Shown: in pieces, positions 22,945 to 30,488 of the stretch
Numbering within the stretch: position 1 is the stretch's first letter
Layout: each line of letters opens with the position of its first letter
Source of the DNA: a virus
Virus record (IMG/VR): IMGVR_UViG_3300027969_002464
Span: 1-31,599 of that record
DNA: 31,599 bases
Strand: one strand, 5' to 3'
The notes under the pieces: model-generated
Databases searched by the model: none
What the model saw: the letters and a program-made list of their open reading frames with translations, nothing else
What the model was told of the DNA's origin: nothing
Program-made: the position numbers and the translations under genes

Positions 22945-23189
22945 TTTACATTCTTCGCTGTAATAGGACCCTTGCCTTGAAGTCCGAAGTTTTCTTTAAT
23001 TGCAGTCCCACAAAGTGTGCGTTGATAAGCGGCACCTTCTGCAGGGCCTTCTGTAGTAAACCTAAGTTCGAAACATATTGTAGCACATTCTTCGATAAGA
23101 AGTCTAGCAAAAAGTTCTTGGTTTACAACAGGTACACCCAAAATGTCTTCTGTTGCGTTATCTAAAATTGTTTGTATTTGTGCGTTCAT
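22941..23189 (-). CDS. 82-aa conserved phage protein of unknown function
   Basis: Begins MNAQIQTILDNATEDILGVP, then VVNQELFARLLIEECATICF and a Gly-rich end (GTAIKENFGLQGKGP). A pattern of small helical phage proteins with an LLIEECA motif that I recognise but cannot assign to a function. Both ends overlap neighbours in ATGA junctions, including the QueD-like gene. Confidence 0.68.
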   Translation of the reverse strand: MNAQIQTILDNATEDILGVPVVNQELFARLLIEECATICFELRFTTEGPAEGAAYQRTLCGTAIKENFGLQGKGPITAKNVK

Positions 23190-23713
23190 TTAATAATCTC
23201 ATCCTTCCCGTATTCATCCCAACTAGTAAATGCATCTCTACTAGTCAAGCTGTGTAAGGTATGACACCAAACACCATGATTAGTTGCCTTAAAATCTTTG
23301 TCGTCTAGCTTAATTGTAGCATTATATCCGAGCTGTGTCAAGTAGGGAATTTTTACCGAAAGTTGTGGAATAAACTTTCGTTGCTCAACAAGTGAACTTT
23401 CCAAAAGTCCTTCAACTAGACTAACATCTAAATCCAATGTACACCAAACATCATGTTCTAAACAATCTAGAATCATCATTTCCCAATCACGCCATCTGTC
23501 TGCATCGTTGGTTTCTAACTTTGGAAAACTTTGATTAGCACCAAAATAGATATGTGTGCAATCGTTGTTTTTAACCATATTAAGGATAACGCCAGCATCT
23601 TGTACACCTACTACAAATAGTGTTTTCATTCCAAATGCTGGTGTCTTTTCGATTTCAGTACCGACAAAGAATGTTACATCTTCACTAATACCAGTTTCGT
23701 AATCTCTTTTCAT
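23186..23713 (-). CDS. Conserved T4-like phage protein, unknown, in the deazaguanine block
   Basis: 175 aa from the ATG at 23713 (ATGA overlap with the oxygenase). Strong-looking blocks: DVTFFVGTEIEKTPAFGMKT, LFVVGVQDAGVILNMV, HIYFGANQSFP, WCTLDLDVSLVEGLLESSLV, LSVKIPYLTQLGYNATIKLD and ATNHGVWCHTLHSL. Alternating strands and helices suggest an alpha/beta, possibly TIM-barrel-like fold, without Cys clusters. I believe similar proteins occur in other T4-like aquatic phages, but no function is known to me. Position between the 2OG oxygenase/DpdA pair and the QueD-like gene makes it a candidate accessory of the base-modification pathway. Confidence 0.75.
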   Translation of the reverse strand: MKRDYETGISEDVTFFVGTEIEKTPAFGMKTLFVVGVQDAGVILNMVKNNDCTHIYFGANQSFPKLETNDADRWRDWEMMILDCLEHDVWCTLDLDVSLVEGLLESSLVEQRKFIPQLSVKIPYLTQLGYNATIKLDDKDFKATNHGVWCHTLHSLTSRDAFTSWDEYGKDEIIK

Positions 23714-24291
23714 CTTGCGTTGTCCCAATAAATCCAATTTGTGATAATATATTTGTCTTGCGTGTTGCTTACAACACCTCGATGTATATGAGTTAATGAT
23801 GTAGGAAAAATTATAGTTCTTCCTTTTACTGCATCAATTTTGATACCTTGATGCATAAATTCAGTTCCGCCGTCTTCAACATCGTTAAGATAAGTTATGT
23901 AAGCAAGGGCTCTTTGACTAAGCTCATGATTACCGTCTATGTGCCAACGATAAAAACCTTCCCCGGGTTTATACCACTGTATCTGAGGAGCATGGCGCAT
24001 TTCAAATGTTCCACAGTATTCATATATTTTACGCTCTTCGCAATAAATGTCAATGAATTTGGATATTTCAGAATGAAAATCACTAAATTTAAATTTTTCT
24101 GGAGATCCTAGAGGCTGTGCATTACGAAGTGCAAAGTCTGTACTTTTCTTAACTTCGTGATTCTGATGTTCGTCATGCCCTATTACTCCGTCAGTGGTTA
24201 AACCAGCTTTGTGTCCTTGCTGAAATAAGTCTAGCAATGAGTCACAAATACTTAGGTCTTCCAACTGATACTGACCAATAAAATTATCCAT
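23710..24291 (-). CDS. 2OG-Fe(II) oxygenase, prolyl 4-hydroxylase-like
   Basis: 193 aa. Metal site H117-I-D119 in YRWHIDGNHE, distal His in LTHIHRGVV (about 166-173) and K180 in DKYIITNW as the 2-oxoglutarate anchor; AYITYLNDVEDGGTEFM is the typical strand between them. The family hydroxylates proline or other substrates, and some phage members act on nucleobases. It sits 3 nt after the DpdA-like gene and overlaps the next unknown, so it may modify the transferred base or a protein of that system. Weak ribosome site, coupling likely. Confidence 0.87.
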   Translation of the reverse strand: MDNFIGQYQLEDLSICDSLLDLFQQGHKAGLTTDGVIGHDEHQNHEVKKSTDFALRNAQPLGSPEKFKFSDFHSEISKFIDIYCEERKIYEYCGTFEMRHAPQIQWYKPGEGFYRWHIDGNHELSQRALAYITYLNDVEDGGTEFMHQGIKIDAVKGRTIIFPTSLTHIHRGVVSNTQDKYIITNWIYWDNAR

Positions 24292-24294
24292 TAA

Positions 24295-25911
24295 TTAAAT
24301 TTTTAATTCTTCTTCCAATGCACGTAACTCGTCATCGTCCGGATTAGCAAAGTCAATTTCAGTTTGTTGCTTTTGTTCGACTTCAAACAACGAACTAAAC
24401 GTGTTTTGTGCAGGACCGCCTTGTAAGCGAGCACCTTCTAAGCTACGCAAGAACGGTAGTGCAGATTCAATTAATTCAAATGCTTCTACTTTGGATTTAG
24501 TTTCAAACAGTTCTTCGATAAAAGTAGCAAAGTAAAGAATTCTACGTGGAACCCAATCGCTAAACTCTTTTTCTTTCTTACCTTCAATACCCCAACTTCT
24601 CCAAGTGGGTTTAAACCTAGCAATTTCAATATCCATTAATTGTTGAGCACGTTGTACAGCAACAATATGACATTCAACATTATGACCCATCATTAGAGCG
24701 TAGGCAAAACTATCCCAACTTGTTTTATTTGGAATCTTATCAAGTTTGTTTTTACGGGGAACAACATGATAGTGTTCTGGATTCAAATGATCAAACTTTT
24801 CGCCATTTAATTCTGTATCAGTCTTGCGTTCACCTAAATCATAGTACGCAATATCTGACATTGTTAAGCGTCGACCGGTTTCTGATTCGAATGGGAATGG
24901 GATGTCGCTTCCTGCAAGTGATTTGTTATCTGGTGCTTTGTCCATAATAACCGACCAACGTTTGTTGGTGTGTTGGGCGTTTGTGTAGACAAGTCCGTGC
25001 GCTGTTGCGATAAACGGTGAGGCGCAATCAAAAGAGATGGTAAGTTCTTCATTAATATGTTTCCTAAGTTGTCGTTGAATAAGAGTCAAATAACATGACC
25101 AGTCTAACTGTGCAGTACCCAAGAAGTGCATCCAGTTTTTGCCCTTCAGCAAACCATCTTCACGCATAGTCATTAGACGTTTAAGCGTGATATCCATTTT
25201 ACACATGTTGGCTCCGCCCATGGCCCAACCTTCGGCTTCCTTACCAGCATACTTGCCTTTAGGATCACTAAACTCTTTTACACCCTGATACCATTTTTCA
25301 GCAGTATCCCAATCGCCACCCTGTAGCACATTAAGCCATTTAGTTTGACCTAGGCGATTTTGTAAAAAATAATCATTATTAAATCGTGTCTTATCTAAAC
25401 AGTCGTCAAATGTTTTTAATCCAGTCTTTGGACTATGAATATGATCACATGCCCATGTCGGAACGTCTAGCATCATTGACCAGTCAGCAGTCATCTCTAA
25501 CCATTCGAGAATCTTTTGACGAGTGGCGTTTGCGGCTTTCCCTTCAAAGTCTAACCAATCAAACTTAAGAACACCCTTACCAATCTGGTATCCGCCCGAG
25601 TCGCCTACAATAACAGTTTTGCCACGTTCACGCTGTTGCACCATTGATTCTTGATCAATTGCTTTTTCTAAATCAAGTTGTGCATGACCTGCTGAATACA
25701 AAGCGTATCTATATGTAAAGTATCCTTCTTCTTCGTTTAAGAAGTTCATACCTTCAATTCCGCGATCAAATCCTTTAGGAACACGATCAGGAGAAACAAA
25801 TTCACCTAGTCTTTGCTTTGAAATATAGTTTTCGTAAAACGAACTGATAGCAGGTAGATAAACTGCATAGTCCTTTTGTAATGGTGTTAAATTAAGTGGC
25901 GGCTTTTTCAT
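24295..25911 (-). CDS. dpdA: DpdA-like 7-deazaguanine transglycosylase (TGT superfamily)
   Basis: 538 aa. TGT-barrel motifs occur in the right order: VGDSGGYQIGKG with D104, LDVPTWACD (about 148-156), LNVLQGGDWDTAEKW (193-207), EGWAMGGANMCK (227-238; TGT has a GGLxxGE here), MHFLGTAQLDW (261-271), and ISFDCASPFIATAHG with D295 as the expected nucleophile. The CxCxxC zinc motif of bacterial tRNA TGTs is not seen. DpdA proteins exchange guanine for a 7-deazaguanine in DNA, protecting phage DNA from host nucleases; folE, QueD-like and queE genes in the window would supply the base. A tRNA target cannot be excluded. AAGGAAC precedes the start. Confidence 0.8.
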   Translation of the reverse strand: MKKPPLNLTPLQKDYAVYLPAISSFYENYISKQRLGEFVSPDRVPKGFDRGIEGMNFLNEEEGYFTYRYALYSAGHAQLDLEKAIDQESMVQQRERGKTVIVGDSGGYQIGKGVLKFDWLDFEGKAANATRQKILEWLEMTADWSMMLDVPTWACDHIHSPKTGLKTFDDCLDKTRFNNDYFLQNRLGQTKWLNVLQGGDWDTAEKWYQGVKEFSDPKGKYAGKEAEGWAMGGANMCKMDITLKRLMTMREDGLLKGKNWMHFLGTAQLDWSCYLTLIQRQLRKHINEELTISFDCASPFIATAHGLVYTNAQHTNKRWSVIMDKAPDNKSLAGSDIPFPFESETGRRLTMSDIAYYDLGERKTDTELNGEKFDHLNPEHYHVVPRKNKLDKIPNKTSWDSFAYALMMGHNVECHIVAVQRAQQLMDIEIARFKPTWRSWGIEGKKEKEFSDWVPRRILYFATFIEELFETKSKVEAFELIESALPFLRSLEGARLQGGPAQNTFSSLFEVEQKQQTEIDFANPDDDELRALEEELKI

Positions 25912-26293
25912 TGTTATGTTCCTTGCTCAGTATAACTGTAGCTTTTAATTGTTGTTTGGCACGATCAAGTTCTTCTATGACTTTATTTAGGTTTTCTTGG
26001 GCAATACGTACAGCAGGATGGTTATGTCCAGAAATTAATGCCTTAAGTTGAAGTTCTTCGTTTCGTTGTTCACGTACATAGTCTAACAGATTTCTAGTCT
26101 CAGAGTCAAGCTCAATAGTAGCATAACTCGATGCAATGTTAGCCCAATTAGCACCGTCAAACACTTGTAAGTCAGTGCCCCATACACGAATCATACCTTG
26201 CATAGGATTTGACACATTTTGATTGACGTAGGGTAAGCTGGTGTTGCCACCATTTACGATAACGCCTTGACTACCTGCTATACCTTTGATCAT
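25892..26293 (-). CDS. Small conserved phage protein, coiled-coil C-terminus
   Basis: 133 aa. The N-terminal part (SQGVIVNGGNTSLPYVNQNV, GMIRVWGTDLQVFDGANWAN) resembles the small beta module found on phage fibre proteins. From about residue 60 it is a charged helix (DSETRNLLDYVREQRNEELQ, then NLNKVIEELDRAKQQLKA), probably a coiled coil. It is coupled to the clamp gene upstream by ATGA and to dpdA by a 20-nt overlap. Function unknown. Confidence 0.7.
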   Translation of the reverse strand: MIKGIAGSQGVIVNGGNTSLPYVNQNVSNPMQGMIRVWGTDLQVFDGANWANIASSYATIELDSETRNLLDYVREQRNEELQLKALISGHNHPAVRIAQENLNKVIEELDRAKQQLKATVILSKEHNNEKAAT

Positions 26294-27024
26294 GCTTGTG
26301 CTGGAACAATATATTTGTAAGTTGCTAAACCACTGTCTAATGTAATTTGCAATGCGCCCTGATTACTAAAACTCATTTTAGTATTATTAACATCTGCAAT
26401 CTTAAGAATTGATAAAACTCGAGCAACAGGCCAACTTAGATTAGCAGTAATTTTACCAGTGATACCTTCAGCGAATACAAACTCGCCTGCATGAGTTGAT
26501 GCGTCACCGAAATAGAATTTTAATTTATCTCCGTCTGTTTTAACCACAAACGTAGTATGCTCATTATTAGCAGTAGCCTGAAAGTTAAATCTTTGTACCG
26601 CAGATATACTAGGAACAATTTCAACATCCCAGCTAACGCCTTTAAACTTAGCTGTTTTTAATTTTTCATTAATAATTTCAGTGCTCATAAATCGATAGTC
26701 ATTCTTAAAGTCACCTGCTTTGTTTTCAAAGTGTAAACCTACTGGAACGCTCGAGCCATTACGCTGTGCAGTAACAACTTCGATCTTAGCGTCTTCGCGA
26801 TATTCTGGACAATCTAAATGTATCTTCAATTTGTTCAATTGTGGCATTCCGAATAATCCAATCATATCTGGATATGGATTTGCTGTTTCAGCAGTTAAAA
26901 TAACCGAACGGTCATCAGCCATTGAATCAATGCTTGTGTTTTTTGCATCACCTGTAATCTTAACAATGTCTAAGAAGCCTAGGTTATGCGTGTGACTTAC
27001 GATGTCTTGAAGAATGTCTTTCAT
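26290..27024 (-). CDS. 45: DNA polymerase sliding clamp (T4 gp45-like)
   Basis: 244 aa, near the 228 aa of T4 gp45. Marine T4-like clamp features: LGFLDIVKITGD near the start, NPYPDMIGLFGMPQLNKLKI, a central DYRFMSTEIINEKL region, AGEFVFAEGITGKI, LSWPVARVLSILKI and a C-terminal TYKYIVPAQA. It forms a trimeric ring tethering gp43 and other factors to DNA, and in T4 is also needed for late transcription. AGGAG lies 11 nt before the start, and a consensus promoter lies at 27048-27076. Clamp-loader genes 44/62 are not next to it. Confidence 0.87.
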   Translation of the reverse strand: MKDILQDIVSHTHNLGFLDIVKITGDAKNTSIDSMADDRSVILTAETANPYPDMIGLFGMPQLNKLKIHLDCPEYREDAKIEVVTAQRNGSSVPVGLHFENKAGDFKNDYRFMSTEIINEKLKTAKFKGVSWDVEIVPSISAVQRFNFQATANNEHTTFVVKTDGDKLKFYFGDASTHAGEFVFAEGITGKITANLSWPVARVLSILKIADVNNTKMSFSNQGALQITLDSGLATYKYIVPAQA

Positions 27025-27047
27025 TTTTATAATCTCCTGTATGATAT

Positions 27048-27076
27048 ATTATATTTAGAATTTTGGTTATTGTCAA
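27048..27076 (-). promoter_or_regulatory. 45: Consensus sigma70 promoter for the clamp-dpdA operon
   Basis: TTGACA (27071-27076), 17-nt spacer and TATAAT (27048-27053) on the - strand, an exact consensus, in the 57-nt gap between polymerase and clamp genes. Expected to drive clamp through at least the dpdA/queD block. Confidence 0.88.
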
Positions 27077-27081
27077 CTAAA

Positions 27082-29751
27082 TTATTCAAAAGTGAACAAA
27101 TTACCAAATGTGTTATTTTGTGTGGTTGAGCTTAAATCCCATTCCAGCACTCCGATAAGATTTTCCAGCTTGTTATTAATAATCGTAGTTTCCATCTCAC
27201 TATGATCAAATGGTAGTTCCTGGAACCATTTTGGTAAACGTAGTTCATCTACTGGATACGCTACACTAGTATACCCCAGCGGATTATCTTTTACCTTACA
27301 AACAATAACTTTCATGCCGTCAACAATTCCCATTGAGTATTTGTCTCCGTTCATGCGTTTTAGTGTATTCCAATTAATACTTGCACGGACATGTCCGGGC
27401 ATGTTTGCTCTACCGGCTTTTGCTTCCTTGGCTTGATAGTCTGTGATGTTATTAGCACGTTTTGGACTACCTTTCTCCCAACCGGGGCGAGCCTTAAACT
27501 CTGTTCGGAATTCGCCGATACGGTCTAGTATTTCTGTTTCTTGACTACCGTTAAGTACTTTGGTTAGGATCTCTTCTAAAAACTTTTGCATAAATTCCGG
27601 AGTATCACTACGTTTAAGATCTAAACCCATAGCCTTAATCTTACCTGGCTTGCCGTCTACGTCTGCACGTTTATTTTCTTTATCGTAATACAATACAGCA
27701 TAGCGTTTTTTAGTAATAAACAAACCTTTGGTAGCAACAAGTTCGCGGCCTGCTTTAATAACTTCGCCACGAGATTTCGGACAATGAAAGCTATCTAACA
27801 TAAATGTTGGGAACGTAGCATTTACATTATCGGCAATTTGGTTGTATAACTGAACAACTGTTTCTTTATCCCAAGGTAGCCGACCTTTTTCAATGTCAGT
27901 TTTTAATGTACCATACGCTGAAAAGTACGCAGAGTCAGTATCACCGTAAATAATTGCACGACCACGATAGTCGTATTCGCCAGTAATGATTTCATTAATC
28001 TTTGCGGCCATGTGCCGTGAAATCTGGCGTCCTACAAGTGTTGTCGACTGTCCGATACGTTTATCAAAGAACCTGCAACCAGCATTAAGAATAGCACCAT
28101 ACAAACTGTTCAAGTTAATCTTCTTAACCAATTGACGTTTGTCCCAGTATTCTTCTTCGATCTTATTACCTGCTTCAATCGCTTCTTTGAGCTTTTTCTG
28201 CATGTCTTTGCGTTCACTATACCAACGCTTTAACAAGCCGGGAATAATACCTTCTGTTTCGTAAGTAAAGATTGTGCCGTTAGCACTAAGCATCCAGGGT
28301 TGATTACTTTCATAAATCATTTCGTAGATCTGAGCACCACTTAGTACATCGACGTCTCCGGATTCCCATTCAACAGTAATGTCGTGTGCTTTGTCCTTGT
28401 CCATAACAAATTCGTATTCGTTACTGCCAAACTTACCTTCCCATGCCGCGGCAAAACTCGAACCTTTGGCTATCTTAGCATCAATCTCTGCTTGTGTGTA
28501 ATCTTGACGCAACTGTCCAACAATAGTCTCCGGACCCATGTTAAGCGCACGAATCGCAGATGGATATAGCGAGTTAATGTCAACTGATCCAATCCAATCA
28601 TGGAGACCCTTCTTTGGATATGCAACATAAGCACCTGCGGCCTGTGTATCACCTAATTCGTCTTTGCGTGTGCGACTAGGAACAATCATCCCGCGATGAT
28701 GTGCTTCATTTACAATCGCTTGTTCTGTTACAGCCACAGCACCCATTGTAGTCTGTAGCAATACAGTACATTCATGTGCCAGTGTGTTAGCAAGATCAAT
28801 AAACTTTAATTTTTTATCAAGTTTATCGAGTAGCGCACAGTCTTGTCTGTTGTATTCAATAAACTTACGGAAGTCATTGTTATACAGTTGATCAAGTGTG
28901 CCTTCATAAACTGTTTTACTTTCTCCTACTTCCATTTCTCCGATAGCATCAAGTCGATAGGTATGTCGTTCTTCATAGGTATATTTGCGGTACAGTTCGA
29001 GACTATCCAAATGAACGCGACCAGCAAAATCATAAGTAACAGCCTGCTTTCCATATTTTTCGTACTCCCGTTTTCTAGGCATTTGATCCCACAAGCAGAA
29101 TCTGCGAGTATCTTCTTTACTCAAAACTTTAGTAACACGGTTAACAGTATACGGTACGTCAAATCCCTCGCTATTCCATCCGCTGATAATATCTGCATCT
29201 TCAATTAGTTTAAGGAAAGTATCAAGCATCTCTGCTTCACTTTCAAACAGATGCGTGTTGGGAAATTCTTTAACTTGCTCTACTGCTTGCTCCATTGTAA
29301 GAGTCTTTGGAGGAATAGCAAGACATATAAGTGTATCTAACCATTGCAGGTGGACTGCGATTGCAGTAATTGGCATGAACGCATCTTCAGGCGATGCATA
29401 ACCACGCTCTGGATCAAAGTCCACCTCAATATCGAAAAATGCTACGTGCAATTTAGGTGCATCCTTACCTAAGTAGTTTTCTTCTAGTACACGGAAGCTG
29501 GCGTTGATATCGCTTTCGAATAATTTGTGACTTGAGTGGATTTTTTGTTCTTTAACAAAATCTTTGAAAGTTTTACAAGTAACTTTGCTAAGTGGATCAC
29601 CGTAAATGCTACGGTACTTGCCTTTGTTATCTGGATAGTAAAACTGATATTTGGCTGGGTAATCAATAAAGATTCTACCCTTTTTTGGATCACGCTCAAC
29701 AACTCTGACACGGTCATTGTCACGATCCCAGATGGCATCAATATAACTCAT
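27082..29751 (-). CDS. 43: DNA polymerase, family B (T4 gp43-like)
   Basis: 889 aa, close to T4 gp43 (898). The 3'-5' exonuclease has FFDIEVD (D107, E109), ISGWNSEGFDVPY (189-201) and EYNRQDCALLDKL (299-311). The polymerase has DINSLYPSAI (391-400, motif A), KKINLNSLYGAILN (543-556, motif B) and YGDTDSAYF (602-610, motif C). The last residues, NTFGNLFTFE, look like the clamp-binding peptide seen at gp43 C-termini (RB69 type LFDMF). No intein or split is seen. The leader carries two hairpins overlapping or preceding the AAGGAG ribosome site. Confidence 0.97.
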   Translation of the reverse strand: MSYIDAIWDRDNDRVRVVERDPKKGRIFIDYPAKYQFYYPDNKGKYRSIYGDPLSKVTCKTFKDFVKEQKIHSSHKLFESDINASFRVLEENYLGKDAPKLHVAFFDIEVDFDPERGYASPEDAFMPITAIAVHLQWLDTLICLAIPPKTLTMEQAVEQVKEFPNTHLFESEAEMLDTFLKLIEDADIISGWNSEGFDVPYTVNRVTKVLSKEDTRRFCLWDQMPRKREYEKYGKQAVTYDFAGRVHLDSLELYRKYTYEERHTYRLDAIGEMEVGESKTVYEGTLDQLYNNDFRKFIEYNRQDCALLDKLDKKLKFIDLANTLAHECTVLLQTTMGAVAVTEQAIVNEAHHRGMIVPSRTRKDELGDTQAAGAYVAYPKKGLHDWIGSVDINSLYPSAIRALNMGPETIVGQLRQDYTQAEIDAKIAKGSSFAAAWEGKFGSNEYEFVMDKDKAHDITVEWESGDVDVLSGAQIYEMIYESNQPWMLSANGTIFTYETEGIIPGLLKRWYSERKDMQKKLKEAIEAGNKIEEEYWDKRQLVKKINLNSLYGAILNAGCRFFDKRIGQSTTLVGRQISRHMAAKINEIITGEYDYRGRAIIYGDTDSAYFSAYGTLKTDIEKGRLPWDKETVVQLYNQIADNVNATFPTFMLDSFHCPKSRGEVIKAGRELVATKGLFITKKRYAVLYYDKENKRADVDGKPGKIKAMGLDLKRSDTPEFMQKFLEEILTKVLNGSQETEILDRIGEFRTEFKARPGWEKGSPKRANNITDYQAKEAKAGRANMPGHVRASINWNTLKRMNGDKYSMGIVDGMKVIVCKVKDNPLGYTSVAYPVDELRLPKWFQELPFDHSEMETTIINNKLENLIGVLEWDLSSTTQNNTFGNLFTFE

Positions 29752-29755
29752 AATT

Positions 29756-29806
29756 CTCCTTACCGTTTATGGCCGGCAACCTTCATTGTGCGATTTATGG
29801 CTCGCA
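29756..29806 (-). promoter_or_regulatory. 43: Tandem identical-loop hairpins, likely translational operator of polymerase
   Basis: On the - strand RNA, hairpin A (29806-29789) is UGCGA, loop GCCAUAAA, UCGCA. Hairpin B (29779-29760) is UUGCCG, the same loop, CGGUAA, with a G-U pair. They are separated by 9 nt. The 3' arm of B overlaps the first bases of the AAGGAG ribosome site (29761-29756), 4 nt from ATG. T4 gp43 represses its own translation by binding a hairpin with a 5-bp stem and 8-nt loop beside its ribosome site; size and place match, while the loop sequence differs and the unit is doubled. Confidence 0.65.
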
Positions 29807-29828
29807 GAACCTTTCTCAATAATATTTA

Positions 29829-30125
29829 TTACGCATTAACTAACATGCGAACAAGACCGATAGTATCGATGGTTGTTAGCAAGATGTAGTTAGCCAGCAT
29901 ACCGAATGACTTACGAGTCCAAGAAGCCCACGCATACATAGCACAGCCACTAATCCAGATAGGATATAGTACAAGAAGAGGAGGATTAGGGACTGTGACT
30001 GCCATTGTGATACTACAGCCAATAGATATAGCCCAAGCAAGGAGCTCAACACAAAAGCGAAATCCGTTGCTATTCCAGTCATCTCTAATCCACTCTAATG
30101 TTGGCTTAAAAAATGTATCAATCAT
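29829..30125 (-). CDS. Small membrane protein of unknown function
   Basis: 98 aa from the ATG at 30125, overlapping the dsbA-like gene by 8 nt. After FFKPTLEWIRDDWNSNGFRF there are about three hydrophobic segments (VELLAWAISIGCSITMAV; VLYPIWISGCAMYAWA; MLANYILLTTIDTIGLV). No signal-cleavage site. Such proteins occur in T4-like phages and bacteria without known function. An AATAAATA motif just after its stop may be a late-type promoter for polymerase. Confidence 0.7.
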   Translation of the reverse strand: MIDTFFKPTLEWIRDDWNSNGFRFCVELLAWAISIGCSITMAVTVPNPPLLVLYPIWISGCAMYAWASWTRKSFGMLANYILLTTIDTIGLVRMLVNA

Positions 30126-30426
30126 TATCGCCTGAACGGTTTGGATTTTGTGCGGCATAGTCGCTATCTCGAATTGCATGACCGCTAATGTCAACGATAG
30201 TTTCTAAGTCATCGAACTCAGTAAACACTCGTTCCCAATCACCTTTCTGGGCAATCTTAATTGCCTTTTTAATGATGCTTGGTTTTACTTCGAGTTCTTC
30301 CGCGACAGCTTTAATAGTGTCGTTTAGTCCTTCGTTCAAGTCTTCAATTTCTTGTAAGACAGTTACGCCTTCAGAAATAAGTTGTTTGATTTTTGCTTGT
30401 TCCGGTGCACCGTATGCTTTACTCAT
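30118..30426 (-). CDS. dsbA: DsbA-like double-stranded DNA-binding protein
   Basis: 102 aa. IKQLISEGVTVLQEIEDLNE, GLNDTIKAVAEELEVKPSII, KKAIKIAQKGDWERVFTEFD and LETIVDI match the small helical DsbA-type proteins of T4-like phages (T4 DsbA binds late promoters and helps late transcription). The first 70 residues are helical and mostly basic in the second helix. AGGAG precedes the start. The promoter at 30447-30475 lies inside an inverted repeat. Confidence 0.75.
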   Translation of the reverse strand: MSKAYGAPEQAKIKQLISEGVTVLQEIEDLNEGLNDTIKAVAEELEVKPSIIKKAIKIAQKGDWERVFTEFDDLETIVDISGHAIRDSDYAAQNPNRSGDND

Positions 30427-30430
30427 AGTT

Positions 30431-30470
30431 AATCTCCTATACAGTAATTATATACTGAATATAGGAGATT
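30431..30470. repeat. Inverted repeat over the dsbA promoter (candidate operator)
   Basis: Perfect 11-bp arms (30431-30441 and 30460-30470; AATCTCCTATA and its complement) separated by 18 nt. Inside lies another inverted pair (CAGTA 30442-30446, TACTG 30453-30457) around the -10 box. The outer repeat spans from the -35 edge to the ribosome site, so a dimeric repressor bound there would block the promoter. Confidence 0.75.
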
Positions 30471-30475
30471 GTCAA
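30447..30475 (-). promoter_or_regulatory. dsbA: Consensus sigma70 promoter for dsbA-membrane protein-polymerase
   Basis: TTGACA (30470-30475), 17-nt spacer, TATAAT (30447-30452) on the - strand, an exact consensus, 21 nt before the dsbA start codon. Embedded in the inverted repeat 30431-30470. Confidence 0.87.
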
Positions 30476-30488
30476 GTCTTGATGTAAA

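Noticed and set aside
28843-29208. A 121-aa + strand frame antisense to polymerase
   Set aside because: It covers the conserved exonuclease motifs on the opposite strand and is a shadow; no promoter or ribosome site is seen.
29821-29831. AATAAATA as a late promoter for polymerase
   Set aside because: One mismatch to TATAAATA in an AT-rich gap; polymerase is expected to be early and is covered by the dsbA promoter, so it is not listed as a feature.
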